Position numbers and translations under genes: made by a program. Below are positions 34,671-46,543 of a stretch of DNA of 64,000 bases, piece after piece. The DNA comes from Phoma sp. XZ068 (taxonomy: Eukaryota > Ascomycota > Dothideomycetes > Pleosporales > Didymellaceae), in the NCBI GenBank assembly GCA_004835665.1, contig RBKR01000002.1, positions 1,240,001 through 1,304,000 on the forward strand, written 5' to 3'. Within the stretch, counting starts at the first letter, position 1, and every line of letters starts with the position of its first letter. The notes under the pieces were generated by a model, which saw only the letters and a program-made list of their open reading frames with translations, did no database searches and was not told where the DNA came from.

Positions 34671-36680
34671 TTACAATATCTTCTGTCCACCCTCAACCCA
34701 CTCAATAACCTTCTGCAACAGCCCTACATCAGCCAACGCCTGCTCTCTCGCCTCCCCATCTTCAACCACAGCATTCAGTTCACCACCTTCACCCAGCTCC
34801 TTCTCGAACCTCGCAGTGACTTCTTTCAGCGGCCCAATGTAATGCGTGACATCAAGACCTTTCACGCCTAGTGGTTCGTGCAGATGCTGTGCCTGAAGCA
34901 AGAGGTAGTAAAAGTTGAGAGCCGCAACGTAGAAGCCAAGTTCTTGCCTAAACTGCATCCATGAGTCGCTCACTTCGACGCTCATCGATGCATAGTGGTT
35001 GCTGAGGTCTGGCCAGAGGTAGGGCGCGACCGTTTGCAGTGCCACGGGGGTTGCGAAGATGGATGTTTGGTTATCGTCGTTAGTTTCAGCGTGTGGGCCG
35101 TTTGCTTCGAGTGTCTCGCCTTTAAGCCAAGATACTGCGCTTGCCTTGAGGTTCTCGTACGGACAGTACTCTAGGGTATCGCGGATGAATGTTAGACGGA
35201 CAAGGTCGTGGGGGTGGGAGCGCAGTATGGTGGTTGTAAGATAGTGCGCATGCCCCCGAAGGCTGGGAGAGGGCGTGTTTGCGGAGATGAGCGAGACAGT
35301 TTGGAGATACTGCGCGAAGGTCTCATCGTCGTGGGGTTCGCCGATGTTGTTGTTCTCCAGGGCGACGAGGCCGACAGCGAGGATAGTGTCAAGAAGTGCT
35401 TCAGGCTCCAGACCGACTGTCTGTGGGCCAAGTGCGCCAACAAAGTTCTTGAGTATTGTTGCATGACCAGGAAAGATGGGGATCGAGGTCCTCTCGTCTC
35501 CTTGAGCCGCTGCGTACAGTTCTTGCTTGACGTTTCGTGCAGTGTATAGAATGAGCGATCCAGTTCTCGACAGTGGAATGTCGGCAGCAGTAGCAGGCGG
35601 CTCGTCTTCAGTACCAGGAACGCCCCTCTTCTCCAATTCTGAGTCCAAAACAGTTGAAATTAGTTCCTCGGTCTTCAGCCCCAAGTCTTGCGCCAAAGCC
35701 ACCACTTGCCCCAGAATAGCGGTTCTCGATCTCAGGTCTTCGTCCTCTGCAAATCGATCTGCATACTTCTGGTAGTTCGGCTTGTTCGGTATTCTTTGTG
35801 GCTCGTACTTCTCCATCAATCTGCTAGCCCACGACAACCCCGGAACGTCATCATCTGAAGTCAGCGAGAGCATGTAGTCCTCGAGGATATGCGTGATGAA
35901 AGATTGAAGCAAACGATTCACCAGTGTCGTTTCATCGACAGTTGGTGCTTCGCTTTGCGCTTCTGGGTCGGCCTGAGTTTCGTTTGTGTTCGTCCGACTT
36001 AGAAGGTTACCACTGCTTCGCCTCGATGGTAGGTGCGGCCTCTTCGTTCCAGAAAGTGTCTTTACAAGCTTGATAGCAGCCAATGTAAGTTCTTCCTGGT
36101 GCGCGTTCGCCCTATTGAATGCAACAAGAACAGCTTGCAGGCTAGTTGAGAGAAATCGGCTCGGAAACTTGGTCTTGACCCTCTTGTGTAGCGTAGCCAG
36201 TAGATTGAGGAGGATTTCAAATTTGAGGACTGGCAAGGGCGGCAGAATTGTGCGTGGGAATGCAGGACTGGTGCTCGATTCCCCCACTTCGACATCTGGC
36301 ACTTTGAGCTTCGCCCCGCCTTCCTCCACCTCCTCTTCTCCATCATCATCGGTTTCTTCACGAGAATCTTCGAACTCAAGCAGTCGAAGTGCTTCTGTAA
36401 CCTTCAATACGCATTCTCTTGGGTTGCCTTTAAGTGCAATATCTTGCAAACACTCTTCCGATGCTGGAAGGAGCGGGAGCAGTAGATGTATGAGGTCCCA
36501 GCCGATGTTAGCCGTCAGCTCAGGATCCTGGAGGACTTGATGCAAAACTGGAAGATTCTCTTCTGTAAGATTGTATTCTACAATCGTGAGGTATGTGATC
36601 GGATCAGTCGCTGGCGGTCGTGCTGCTAGGATCGGGTTCTCCCCTTTCTCATTCAGTGTTTGGCCTTGTAGCTCAGCCAT
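34671..36680 (-). CDS. Ybp1/Ybp2 (YAP1-binding, DUF1760/glomulin-like) family protein
   Basis: 669 aa from the ATG at 36680 (MAELQGQTLNEKG), no introns; an in-frame upstream GTG- or ATG-initiated extension to 36746 is less likely. The protein is helical and repeat-like, with DPITYLTIVEYNLTEENLP near the N-terminus, an acidic insert (EETDDDGEEEVEEGG), then LPVLKFEILLNLLATLHKRV, VLVAFNRANAHQEELTLAAI and RFLSTSLQ-type helices. This pattern fits the fungal Ybp1/Ybp2 family: in yeast Ybp1 helps Yap1 sense peroxide and Ybp2/Mhf2 has kinetochore links; S. pombe Alp4-interacting and mammalian glomulin-like proteins share the fold. Which role applies here cannot be told from sequence. A Ser-rich disordered stretch (about 230-260) precedes the second half. 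The gene is divergent from LSM3. Confidence 0.75.
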   Translation of the reverse strand: MAELQGQTLNEKGENPILAARPPATDPITYLTIVEYNLTEENLPVLHQVLQDPELTANIGWDLIHLLLPLLPASEECLQDIALKGNPRECVLKVTEALRLLEFEDSREETDDDGEEEVEEGGAKLKVPDVEVGESSTSPAFPRTILPPLPVLKFEILLNLLATLHKRVKTKFPSRFLSTSLQAVLVAFNRANAHQEELTLAAIKLVKTLSGTKRPHLPSRRSSGNLLSRTNTNETQADPEAQSEAPTVDETTLVNRLLQSFITHILEDYMLSLTSDDDVPGLSWASRLMEKYEPQRIPNKPNYQKYADRFAEDEDLRSRTAILGQVVALAQDLGLKTEELISTVLDSELEKRGVPGTEDEPPATAADIPLSRTGSLILYTARNVKQELYAAAQGDERTSIPIFPGHATILKNFVGALGPQTVGLEPEALLDTILAVGLVALENNNIGEPHDDETFAQYLQTVSLISANTPSPSLRGHAHYLTTTILRSHPHDLVRLTFIRDTLEYCPYENLKASAVSWLKGETLEANGPHAETNDDNQTSIFATPVALQTVAPYLWPDLSNHYASMSVEVSDSWMQFRQELGFYVAALNFYYLLLQAQHLHEPLGVKGLDVTHYIGPLKEVTARFEKELGEGGELNAVVEDGEAREQALADVGLLQKVIEWVEGGQKIL

Positions 36681-37011
36681 GGTAATGACGCTGGTGGGGC
36701 GATGTGTATTTGTACCAAGAGGACCGGTGTAACTCCGCGCAGTCAAGTGTCGGCGCCTCTAAACGAATGTAATCGACGCTTAGGAAAGTGTTGATAGACT
36801 TGGTTGTTGCTTGTCGTGGTGGTTGTTGAGACATCAAGCAAGAGACCACGAGCCTGGACCTGACGCAATCCAGCGCGCTAGTGACTAAACACGGCTAGCT
36901 CTACGTACTCGCGAAGAAGGTCCCCGCGCCAAGACATGACCGCGGCTGCCAAAGTTGAACCTCGCGTTGATCATTCGTACCACAGCTTACCCCAGCAACA
37001 CCTAGCCCATC
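36681..37011. promoter_or_regulatory. Divergent promoter Ybp-like / LSM3
   Basis: 331 bp between divergent start codons, presumably shared control sequence. No further motif is claimed. Confidence 0.5.
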
Positions 37012-37408
37012 ATGGACGAAAAAGAAGAGACCAACGAACCCCTCGACCTTGTGCGCCTGTGCATCGATGAGATTGTCCTTGTCAAACTACGTGGCGATCG
37101 TGAATTGAAGGGGAGACTACACGTAAGTTTACGCAGGATGTACGATCGCAAAGCTGCACACTAACAGCCGGGCGCAGGCATACGACTCACATTGTAACCT
37201 TGTTCTCGGCGACGTCGAAGAGACAATATTTGTGGCGGAGGAAGAGGAGGATGACCAGGAACCGCGCGTCAGGACGGTGAAGAAGCAGAGCGAGATGCTC
37301 TTTGTACGAGGTATGCGTTTCCTATGCCAGCGATTCATGACGCGACACTGACTGTGAGCAGGTGATTCGGTCGTTTTGATTGCACCAGCAGAGGGCGCAT
37401 CGCAGTGA
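37012..37408 (+). CDS. lsm3: U6 snRNA-associated Sm-like protein LSm3
   Basis: Spliced model: join(37012..37122, 37178..37310, 37362..37408), 96 aa; both introns (55 and 51 bp) are GT-AG, in phase and have CTAAC/CTGAC branch sites. It begins with an acidic leader and EPLDLVRLCIDEIVLVKLRG (Sm1 beta strands), followed by ELKGRLHAYDSHCNLVLGDV with the conserved D-x-H-x-N-L RNA-contact motif. After an acidic loop come SEMLFVRGDSVVLIAP, the Sm2 motif with RGD. LSm3 is part of both the nuclear LSm2-8 ring that binds the U6 3' tail and the cytoplasmic LSm1-7 ring that promotes decapping. Length and motifs match the family exactly. Confidence 0.96.
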
Positions 37409-38584
37409 GCCCGGCAGTTTAGCCCTCAACACAAGCCGATTACCCAACCCACGAAAGCAGGGGAGCGAACGACCACCGAACCGGCAGTATGTAAACATAC
37501 GCACTGAGATATCCGTGCGATCGCACCACAAGGCAGAACATCAGTGCTAGATACCGATTGGTTGAGGTCTGAAACGAGGGCTGGGATGTAAGCTGGTTGA
37601 TACGGCGATGCGGCATGCGAATGCTGTATCTGGAGATAATGAGTCACTGAGACCGCCCTGCCGACCTACTTGGAGGCTAGTTGACCTGGCGACCGTCTGA
37701 CTCAAGACCAACCATTCGCACCAAGTGCTGCAGTAGTCGAACTCTAGCGACTCAGAAGATCAATGCCATACAATGAACTGAAACAACCTTTGAATAGCCT
37801 ATCATATCATCTTATACTCCCTGCTTTCTGTGCATTGGTGGTCTCAAAACAGGGCGCAACCGTTGGCACGTCAACGGCCAGAATCAGTGCCAGTCAATCG
37901 CATCACGTGTGGCTCAGAGGAGTTTCGAAGGATACAAGCATTAATTAGCTTTTCTTTGACTACTCGTCCGTGTGGACGATCGCATGACGCCAAAGCAAAT
38001 GAAGAACCCCGGACGACTCGCACATAGCGCGATGTCTGTCTTTACTCCTTAGGAACCAAGCCTCCAAAACTGAACCAATGTAACAAGAAGCCAGAAAGCT
38101 TGCTAACGAAACCTCTCCACGCCATGATGTAGGGGGAATTAAAAACTGGTGTGCCGTGCTGATGTTCATGACTTCGTGTCATCGTGATGTATCCGCCATG
38201 CTCGCGATGCTGGAAAATATACTCAGAAGGGAAATGGTGCTGTGATGGCGCTATGCTCGCTATGCTGGGTGGGCGAGAGCGCTTGTGGTGCAGGCTGGAG
38301 GCTGTCAGACCGGATAACTGTGGTTACCATACGATGGTCGAGCTGCGGAAGGCAGTGGATGTTGCTGGTGCTGGTCATGTTCCAGAAAGCCGCCAAAACG
38401 CCGTGTGCCACTGTCGGAAAACAATAAACAAGAATGAAGGAGATTCCGATGATGACCATGTTGGTGGGTGCTGGAAGCCGTTACGTTCTGGTGGGAGACC
38501 AAGTGCGCTGTCATGCGACACCTGCAAGCTCGTCAGAACAGGCATCAGCGGCAATAGTCATTGTGAAGGCAAGTGAGGAATAAT
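37409..38584. other. Intergenic between LSM3 and cyclin B
   Basis: About 1.2 kb of convergent 3' sequence. Frames at 38184-38576 (plus) and 38223-38459 (minus, starting with a hydrophobic stretch) overlap each other and have no recognisable features; I call neither. Confidence 0.45.
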
Positions 38585-40609
38585 TCACTTTCGTCTCCAC
38601 GTTTGACCGGCAAGGCTGTCCCTTGAGGCAAAGGGAAGCTGGAAGCCCTTGGCGATCTCCGTCTCGACGAAGATGGATGCGCGCTTGTAGCGCTTGTCGG
38701 TGTACTTCTCGTAAACTGCGGCGTGATGCTTCTGAGGGTTGTCGCAGCACTCCATTATACAAGAGACAAGTTGTCGTAGCTGACTCAGGGTGTAGCCAGC
38801 GTAGTGAACGTGCGCTTGAGACTAATAGTTGTTAGCATCAGTTTGGACTGAGTGGACAGGATTACATACCCAGTCGCCCTTCTTCAGCATGAAGCGGGCC
38901 AGGCAGTGAGCACCAGCAGCCAGGAAACTTGGGGCACAGCTAATGAAGCGCTCATCCATGACCGTAATTTCAAGGAAGTATTTGGCCAGGGTTCGTGTCT
39001 CGAGATCATAGTCGTCCGCCTTGCTGATGCGGCGCAGGAAGCTCATCGGCCCAGGCCAGCCCAGCTCGAACTGCAGCATGCTGAGCATGAAACGCTCGGC
39101 CTTAAGGACTTCATCGGCAGTGTAAGCACCGTCGACCATGTAAACGATCTCCTGGACCGAAGGGCAGTTGATCTCCTCATACTTAGCGGCAACGAACAGA
39201 GCAGTGGCGCCGACAAGCTGCAGCTTGCCCAAAGAAACGACCTTGGCAGAAAGAAAACGGTCGACATAATTGACTGCGAGAAAAAGAGTCTCAGGTAAGA
39301 GCGTGAAGCGGTTGTGAACCTGGACAAGCCAATCCATGAGCACTGATCGCATCGACCATTGAATCTCGGCCTGGTGGTCCATATAGTTGGCGTTGGGCTT
39401 CATCTTCTCCTCGAGGGAATGCATGTACTCGAAGATTTCGTCGCCGTACTCTGCGACCATCGACGTGTCCCACTGTTCGTCCTCGACATCCTCGGGAGAC
39501 CTGTGCAATTCGACAAACTGCTTTGCGGCCTCAAGTTCACGCTGTATCTTTGCTGTGATACGTGGCGCAAGAACAAGTGTAACTCCGCCGGTTGTGTTAT
39601 CACCGCGCGAGCGAAGGGACCTAGCAGTTGTATATCCATCGGCGTCGTAGTACTCTTCTTCATCATCTTCATCCCAATATTCCTCTTGGTTTAGCTTCGC
39701 AAGCTCGTCGTTACGTTCTTGTTCAATGACACGCGCCTGTTCCTCAAGAGCATCAAGATACTCGTACTTCTCTTCCGCGTCGACCTTGACCGCCTTCTCT
39801 TGTTTTTGCGCAGGGATGTCGACTTCGGTCTCGACTGGGCGAACAGCTGTTGGCTCTGGTACTACCGACGCACGGTCCTCGATGGGAAATGAGGTGGCCC
39901 GCGACGTCAATGCTTGCCGTGTTGGAGCATTTGTTGTGGTAGTCTCGGTGATGACTTCGGCCTGAGACTCATGGAAGACGGTGGTCGGCTTCTTGGTTAT
40001 GGCCTTGCGAGCAATATTGGAAACATTGGAAGCATCGATAGTGACGTGTTTGAGAACAGCAGGCTCAACTGATTCGCAATTGATGGATGCGTTCACTTTC
40101 GCAGTGATGGCCGATAAAGGTCGCTGTGCAGGTCGTAGCAATGCGCCAGGCTTCTCGAGCTCCTTAATCGAGACCACGGCAGGGTCCTTCAGCACCAGAG
40201 TCTCCTTCTTCTTGACAGCAAGGTGGATGTCGTCCTTTGCAACGGGCTGCCTCGTAGTGTTGCTGACATCTGCAAAAGGGGCGCGCTTAGCGGCCGGCTT
40301 AATGGATCCAGCTGGCATCGAGAGACCGTTCAGGGCAGACACCGACTTGCCCTGCTTAAGAGCTTTCCCGGCTGGCAATTGAGGCGGCACGTTCTCGTCG
40401 CGTACACGGAGACCTCGCGAAGGGCGTTGCGGCTATGAGGGAAGTAAGTTAGCAATTGTCGAAGTGTGCATAGAGGAAACTTCTGATATGCAGCCTAAAC
40501 GGTTCTGATATGCAGCTCAAACGGGCGTTGGTAAACAACAAAACTAGTGGCACTGCCGAGCATCAAAGTGAAGGCAGAGAAGAAACAGCGCACTCACCTT
40601 TGCGTCCAT
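38585..40609 (-). CDS. G2/mitotic B-type cyclin (NimE/Clb-like)
   Basis: Spliced model: complement(join(38585..38821, 38870..40432, 40433-40597 intron, 40598..40609)), 603 aa. The first coding exon is 12 nt (MDAK), followed by a 165 bp intron, the longest in the well-supported models. The disordered N-terminal half holds a destruction-box-like RAPFADVSN (residues 54-62), with Phe where Leu is usual, and the acidic stretch EEYWDEDDEEEYYDADG. The cyclin box begins near residue 330 (VAEYGDEIFEYM), with the hallmark MRSVLMDWLVQVH and FLAVNYVDRFLS, then LVGATALFVAAKYEEI; the C-terminal cyclin fold includes the last exon (LRQLVSCIMECC). B-type cyclins activate Cdk1 (NimX/Cdc28) for mitotic entry and are destroyed by the APC/C. 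Confidence 0.92.
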
Positions 40610-43069
40610 GTTGCTGTGTATCAGTCAATTGATGTTGATAGTCCCTCAGATGGATGTTGGTCTCGGCAGCGATCGCAGACGGAATGAGTGTTGGCGATGA
40701 GCTCGATAGGGGTGGCGCTGATGTCGAAGCGCTACAAAACAGAGGGCGATATAACAAAACTCTCCATCTAACTTGGCGGCAATGAGATACTCGAACAGCT
40801 GTTGTCGGGCGACGCGGGACGTGGTGGTGACAACAGCAGCCGGGCTGGATGCAAAGTATATATGCAGATGGGTCGAGCTTCTGTAAACAACAAACAGAGA
40901 CCCGGACATCGAATCAACAGGCTAGCTCGCATAGCTCGCGCTTCGCCAGAACGGGAACTAGCGTGCCTTCCCGAGCAACGGCGATGTCATAATCGCGTCC
41001 ACCGAGAGAACAACGAAAAGCCCTTCCTCAGTGCGCTACCCCACACACCGCAGAAGAAATCTCAATAAAACACTCGACAGGTCCACAACATACCCAAAAT
41101 CTCTGCAGGGCTTCAAAATGATTTTCCGACAGTTATGCTGAGAGTTATGGCGTTGTTGTCCCTAACGGTCAGGAGACGCGCCAAGAACCCTGAAATTGAC
41201 GCCCTTTACACACGAACGCACGTGATAAAGGTCAAGATCTCAGACTCGTCGACAACACTTATAATTGCGTGCGTATGTTTCAGAAAGACGTGGTCGCACT
41301 CGCGAAAGACCTCAGATGTTGTTGCGATCGTTGCGCCGCCGTGCCCGCCGGCCAGAAGTGGCCCACAATGCGCAGCGCACAGCCAACCATCCGGCGCACT
41401 GCCTCAGAGTTTCAAACTGCCGCCTGCGGGCATCAGGCCCTGGCGCCATCGCTTGCTTTCGCTATGCGAAGGGAAGGTTGCTTGATGTTTCCCTGGGAGC
41501 CCTTGCTGGTTTATTGTTGTCGCAAATCGTTCGCGTGCTTTGTCTCCCCGCGGGCGCTGAAGATGTGGGCCGAGAGCTTCACCGACACATCACCATCACT
41601 TTCCGGCGCTCCGCCGAGAGGGCGCTGGCCCACATGTCAAAAAGCGGCCTGTCAAAAGGTCCGCGACTGCCCTTCCGCGATCAGTTGGCTTGCGCGAAGT
41701 GCGGGAGAGCTACAATTCATGGTTGACCCCTCATCGTTCTCGGCCGGTTATCCATGCCACAATGCTCCAAGTCTATATGCGGCGCTACATCATGTCTGGT
41801 TTGGCTGCTCGTTCACTCCATGCAGGGTCGGGAATTTCAGTAGCACGATCCATTGGGGATTCGTCGTTGAGGTCGCAAATCGAATGTGCTAGAGTTAACT
41901 GCTCATACAAGTGGGTCGCATGCTGCGACTTTGCGATCGTGCTGTCACAGAGTCACCCGCAACAGCAGACCGGGTTCAGAACGTTCTGGTGGGGCGCATG
42001 CCTCCAAGCACAATCATTCTGCACGGAAAGCTAAGGCGATCATGTCGACAGTTGTCAATCAAAGGAGCGACCCCCACAGATTGTGTTTTGCATTGACCGT
42101 TGCACGGAGATTTCTCCAATAGACGCCGAGCATCAGCTGCCAACGAAGCCCCAGCGCTTCTGGAGTTCTGGCGAACGGGAGGCCTTTGGGCTGCCTAATT
42201 ATATCTATACCATGAGGCGACTCTGATATCGAGTTCTTGAGGTGCACTGGAGGTGTTTGTGTTGCGCATCAGGGTGCTCGTCCTGTCCACATGGGAGCTA
42301 GATAATGAGCCAACAAAGCGGCGTATCAGCTTATGAGCCAAGTCCGATGTATTGTCGAGCTTTGCGACAGCGAGTCTCAGAATTCATTGCGCAGGGTACT
42401 CATTAATAGGTCTAGCTAGTGATTTGCTTGTTTTGCCATGTGCACTTTCGGATTCAATACCAGGGCGCATAAGTGACGCCTGAGGCTCTACGTAACGTCG
42501 AACAGCATGCGCCAACGAGATGGTATATAGTCTTAGTGAGGTTGATATGCTAAAGACTTCTGGTTTACTTTGCTACGATGGGTCCACTGAGCCTACACAG
42601 GTGGGTGGGGGCAGCATGGGCGTGATGCGCTTGCAGCTGTACGTAGATGGGATGAATGCGCTTGGAGAAGGACAGTCATACAGCAGTACATATGCCACTA
42701 GAATTGATTCTCGCTGCAAAGGCGACCAGCAATATGTACGGTGGACCGTCGTAGGAAGGCGCATTGTTGGCGCTCAAGCATTCCCAAGTCGCTGGCGTCG
42801 TGGTCATGTCGGAAGGTCATTAGCGAGTGACCACCCCAACGCACTCCTCCTCTCCTCCCCTCCACCTTCCAGAGCCAACCCAACCACTCTCCTGTAAGTC
42901 TCCAGCACCGTCACCCGCCATAGAGTGCCTTTGGAGCCGCCCTTCTGCGCTCTTACAACGCCAATCTCGCTGGTCGCACTCGGCCGCTAACCGGGTGCCT
43001 CAGCCAGCAGCGGTACACATCGCAAACCCCCAGTAGCGCCTGTCGGGCTTCAGATACACTACAGCCGGT
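40610..43069. other. Gene-poor intergenic region, 2.5 kb
   Basis: Between the cyclin start and the Zn2Cys6 gene. The longest frame (41269-41892, 207 codons) is Cys/Ser/Arg-rich with no recognisable motif and overlaps other open frames, so I read it as chance. Both promoters should lie here. Confidence 0.45.
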
Positions 43070-45531
43070 ATGTATGTCTCTCAGTATGCCCATGCGACCG
43101 CTTCAGCACATGCGGTTGTCTCTGATGGCGGCCCCTTGGTCCTTCTACCCTGCTGTCACCGGCTTCGCTCAGGGCGGGCCACCCGGCAGCGGTGACGACG
43201 TGCCATACCATCAAAGCCATCAAGACCTCTCGAGACCATCATTAGGAGCGCCTAGCACCATACAACCCATCTCCAAAGGCCATGTACTAACAGCACACCT
43301 CCCAGACTCGATATTCGATTACCCTTTGCCCCGACCGCCATTCGCTCCGAGGCCCTTGCGACACCGGCAGGATCGGTCAATCGCCCACACCCATACACAC
43401 ACAGCCTCGTTGTGAAGGCTATAGAACCAGACCCTGGTGTCAGGCGCCGTGGTATGCAAGTCTCCCACCTCCTTGCGCAACCTCGGGTGTCGAGCGCAAG
43501 ATCCACCAGCGAGAGCATTGAAGGCCGTGCTGCGGGCCACCACCACACCTCCAGGCATTCCGTCTCAGACTACGATATGCTTGCACAGGACCGTGATTCA
43601 GGCATGATGGAAATCTATCCTAGCACGGAGACAGCCTCAGCGCACGATTCGCTGTCGCCCTCCAAGCAGGTGCCGTCCAAGCAGGTCAGCTTTGAGCTTC
43701 TGCTTCCTCAGTCCCCTCAGCATAGGGCTCGACTACCAATGAGGGTGAACATCTTCCCTCACGATACGACTGACTCCATCATCACAACTGTCAAGAACTT
43801 CTACGGACTGTATGAGCGCAGGGGCGTCATCTTCGAAGATCGCCATGGCAACATACTGATTGCGAGGTACGAGAACTTCGACCATGGCATGGTTGTCTAC
43901 GTACGAGTCTCTGCAGAAGACCCTGACGCAGATGACTATTCGCCGGCCCCTCGTCAGTTGACGACCTCTCCTCGTCGTCCTCGTCACCTCCTGGAAGAAG
44001 GCTTCCAGATGCTGCCGCCAACGGTCAACCAGCAACTGGGCTCGAGGGCAGGTTCGCGCTCTGGCCGTCAGAGCCAGTCCCCACACCCCCGCGGTAGGAG
44101 GAGTGCTTCGGCTGCGACCCACTCCCGGCGTAACCGCCCTACCGTCAAGAGCCGTGGAAACAGCTCCCACGGTAGTTTCGCGGAGCAGCATGGCGAGTAC
44201 AGCGATAGCGACGGCGAGGGCTCTGTAACCAGCTCGCGTCGCTCTCGTAAAGAGCCTCTGGCAAGTGCTGATATCAGCGTCGACAACATTGTCGAAGGCG
44301 GTCGTCGCAAGCGGGCGAAGTTTGACAGCTCCGTAAGTGTTTCTCACCCGGTTATACCATACATGTTGTCTAACACCAGCTCCTTGTTCAGGAGCTGCCT
44401 CTCTTCGTTCCTCCTCAGGTCCCGATGACCAATTCCATCTCGTCCGTCTCTCCTCAGCGCCGAATCAGCGGCAACATGGCCGGTTCACCATACTCTATGA
44501 ACAACCAGCAGACGTTCTCGTACTCGCATCCGCTTCCTTCGCCGCAGAGCTACGGGCCAGGCGACAGCTCATACATGTCGAACGGGCTCGTTACACCGTA
44601 CTCGATGTCCAGTGGCACTGCTACATACAAGCCACGCCAGTACACGCATCGCTACTCTAACAGCGGTGGGGTCTTGCCAACCCCTGAGCACACTCTGAGC
44701 GTCATTTCTGATGAGGATGTCGCCCGCCAGCTCATGCGTCTAGGAGATGCCTCCAACTTCTCCACACACGGTCGCACCTCGACCTCGACGCTCGACGACA
44801 CCTTCAGCGGTAAGGCTGATGCTGCTTCCTCCAGCGATGAGAGCGATGACTGCAGCCACAACGGCAGCGAACTTCCTCCTCTGCCCTACACCATGGAGCG
44901 GGCAGACAACCCTATTCGGTACGACAATGCGTTGAGTAGTGGCGATGAGTACGATGACAACAACGACTCCTTCAAGGGGGAGAGCGACGATATCATTCTC
45001 GATCAGCACAACGATGTTCGAGTCCAGTTTGGCGCGCCAAAGGCCCGCTCCTCTGTCTCAACCAAGTCTGGCAAGCCTGCGAAGCCACGTAGCCTCTCAA
45101 CCAAGTCCAAGACCAAGACCAACGGCACAAGCAAGCCGCCCATGTCGCCAACCTCACTGCCTTCGCAGTCGCGCAAGGCTTCAACTGCCTCACTTAACTT
45201 TCAGCATCAATTTGGTGCTGATGACGAGGACCTTTCGTCCAAACCACGCTGCCAACGTTGCCGTAAAAGTAAGAAGGGATGTGATCGTCAGAGACCTTGC
45301 CAGCGCTGCAAGGACGCCGGCATTGGTGCCGAGGGCTGTGTCAGTGAAGATGAAGGCAACGGTCGCAAAGGACGTTACGGACGCCACATGGGAGTGTCGG
45401 TCAAGACAGCCCCAGCTACAACCTCCATGGGCCCGCCACCCATGCATGAGCACCACAGCATGCCGCTTGACGCTTCACACTTCGCGCTCACAGCCAGTGC
45501 GCTCGACAAGAGCAAGAAGCGCAAGAGGTGA
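43070..45531 (+). CDS. Zn2Cys6 regulator with N-terminal ubiquitin/PB1-like segment; start uncertain
   Basis: Tentative model: join(43070..43191, 43306..44332, 44392..45531), 762 aa. The part from 43412 on is firm; the intron 44333-44391 restores FDSS-ELPLFVPPQVPMTNS. A compact segment (LPMRVNIFPHDTTDSIITTV, FYGLYERRGVIFEDRHGN, NFDHGMVVYVRV) looks like a small beta-grasp or PB1 fold. A long Ser-rich disordered region follows, and near the C-terminus lies the binuclear cluster C-x2-C-x6-C-x5-C-x2-C-x9-C (RCQRCRKSKKGCDRQRPCQR). The protein ends in a basic KSKKRKR tail, a likely nuclear signal. No fungal_trans domain is present. I do not recognise the orthologue. The 5' exon is doubtful: protein-like sequence lies in two different frames between 43070 and 43400. 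A safe minimal start is the ATG at 43454. Confidence 0.7.
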
Positions 45532-46543
45532 CATGTCTATCAAGAACCGCTTCGCAAAAAACGACTGGACTTACTCGGCAGTTTATCGCTTTATCATTCT
45601 TTTGCCTGTCCTTTCAGCACTTCGATGGCACATATCTCTGTTGCCCAAGATGACTATTCTTTTGCGCATGTTTGAATAGCTCGTTCAGCGCCTGCGATGC
45701 TTCGTTTTTAAGCCTCGTAAAAGAGCATCCCCACAACAAGCTCATTCCCATATATCTCAAGTTGGAATTGTATTTGCCAGAACTGGCTCTATGTTGGCGC
45801 TATGGAGGGGGAAATTGTGAAGGGTTTAGATGGTCGGTGGTTTAGGGCAGGTTGGGAAGATTGCCTGGACTGGCAAAAGTGCTTCGGCAGCCGATTTCAT
45901 TTGTCACTCACCTACCAAATCGGAGTTTGCACCACTGCGATATTTAGTCTGAGATACGGTATCGAATGACTCCTTAACAGTTTGGATGACGTCTGAAGTG
46001 AGATGCACGAGCAACCGGTGAGCCGTATTGACCAGCAACCGATCATCCAATTAGGATTAGCGCAGCACTACCTCAGAGGAACACCGCACTTATTATGTGC
46101 ACTGTGAGCTTTGAATGATCACCACCATCTATTGGAGCAAAAGATTAATATCAAGATCACGTCTGCGCAAGGCTGACATTGGACCTGAGCTGTCAACAGT
46201 GGGAGATCGAGACAGAATCTATTTTGGTCTCGGCTCGGGCTTGGAGTTGCGGCAGGAACGGCTTGGGGCAGAGTGGGGCAAGCGCAGCCACACTGCCGGA
46301 GCCTGGACGTCAACCAATAAGGCACAGGCCGCCTGAAGATGGAGGTTCTCGAATTGAAACCCAATCACCATAACACAGCCCTGCCCTGAATGACCTTTGT
46401 GTACGATCATGTTTGATTGAACCCCTCCACGCTCACTGTCCGTTGGTGCTGCTTGCTCCTCTTCTTTTTTCGCCCAGCAGCCACACCTGCCAGTTCCTTT
46501 CCTAGCGCAGATCATCACTCTCCACAGTTCTCCAGCCTCAACA
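45532..46543. other. Intergenic between Zn2Cys6 regulator and Cyk3-like gene
   Basis: About 1 kb: 3' end of the upstream gene and promoter of the next. No gene seen. Confidence 0.5.

Noticed and set aside
41269..41892. 207-codon plus-strand frame
   Set aside because: Cys/Ser/Arg-rich without motifs, overlapped by three other open frames; probably chance.
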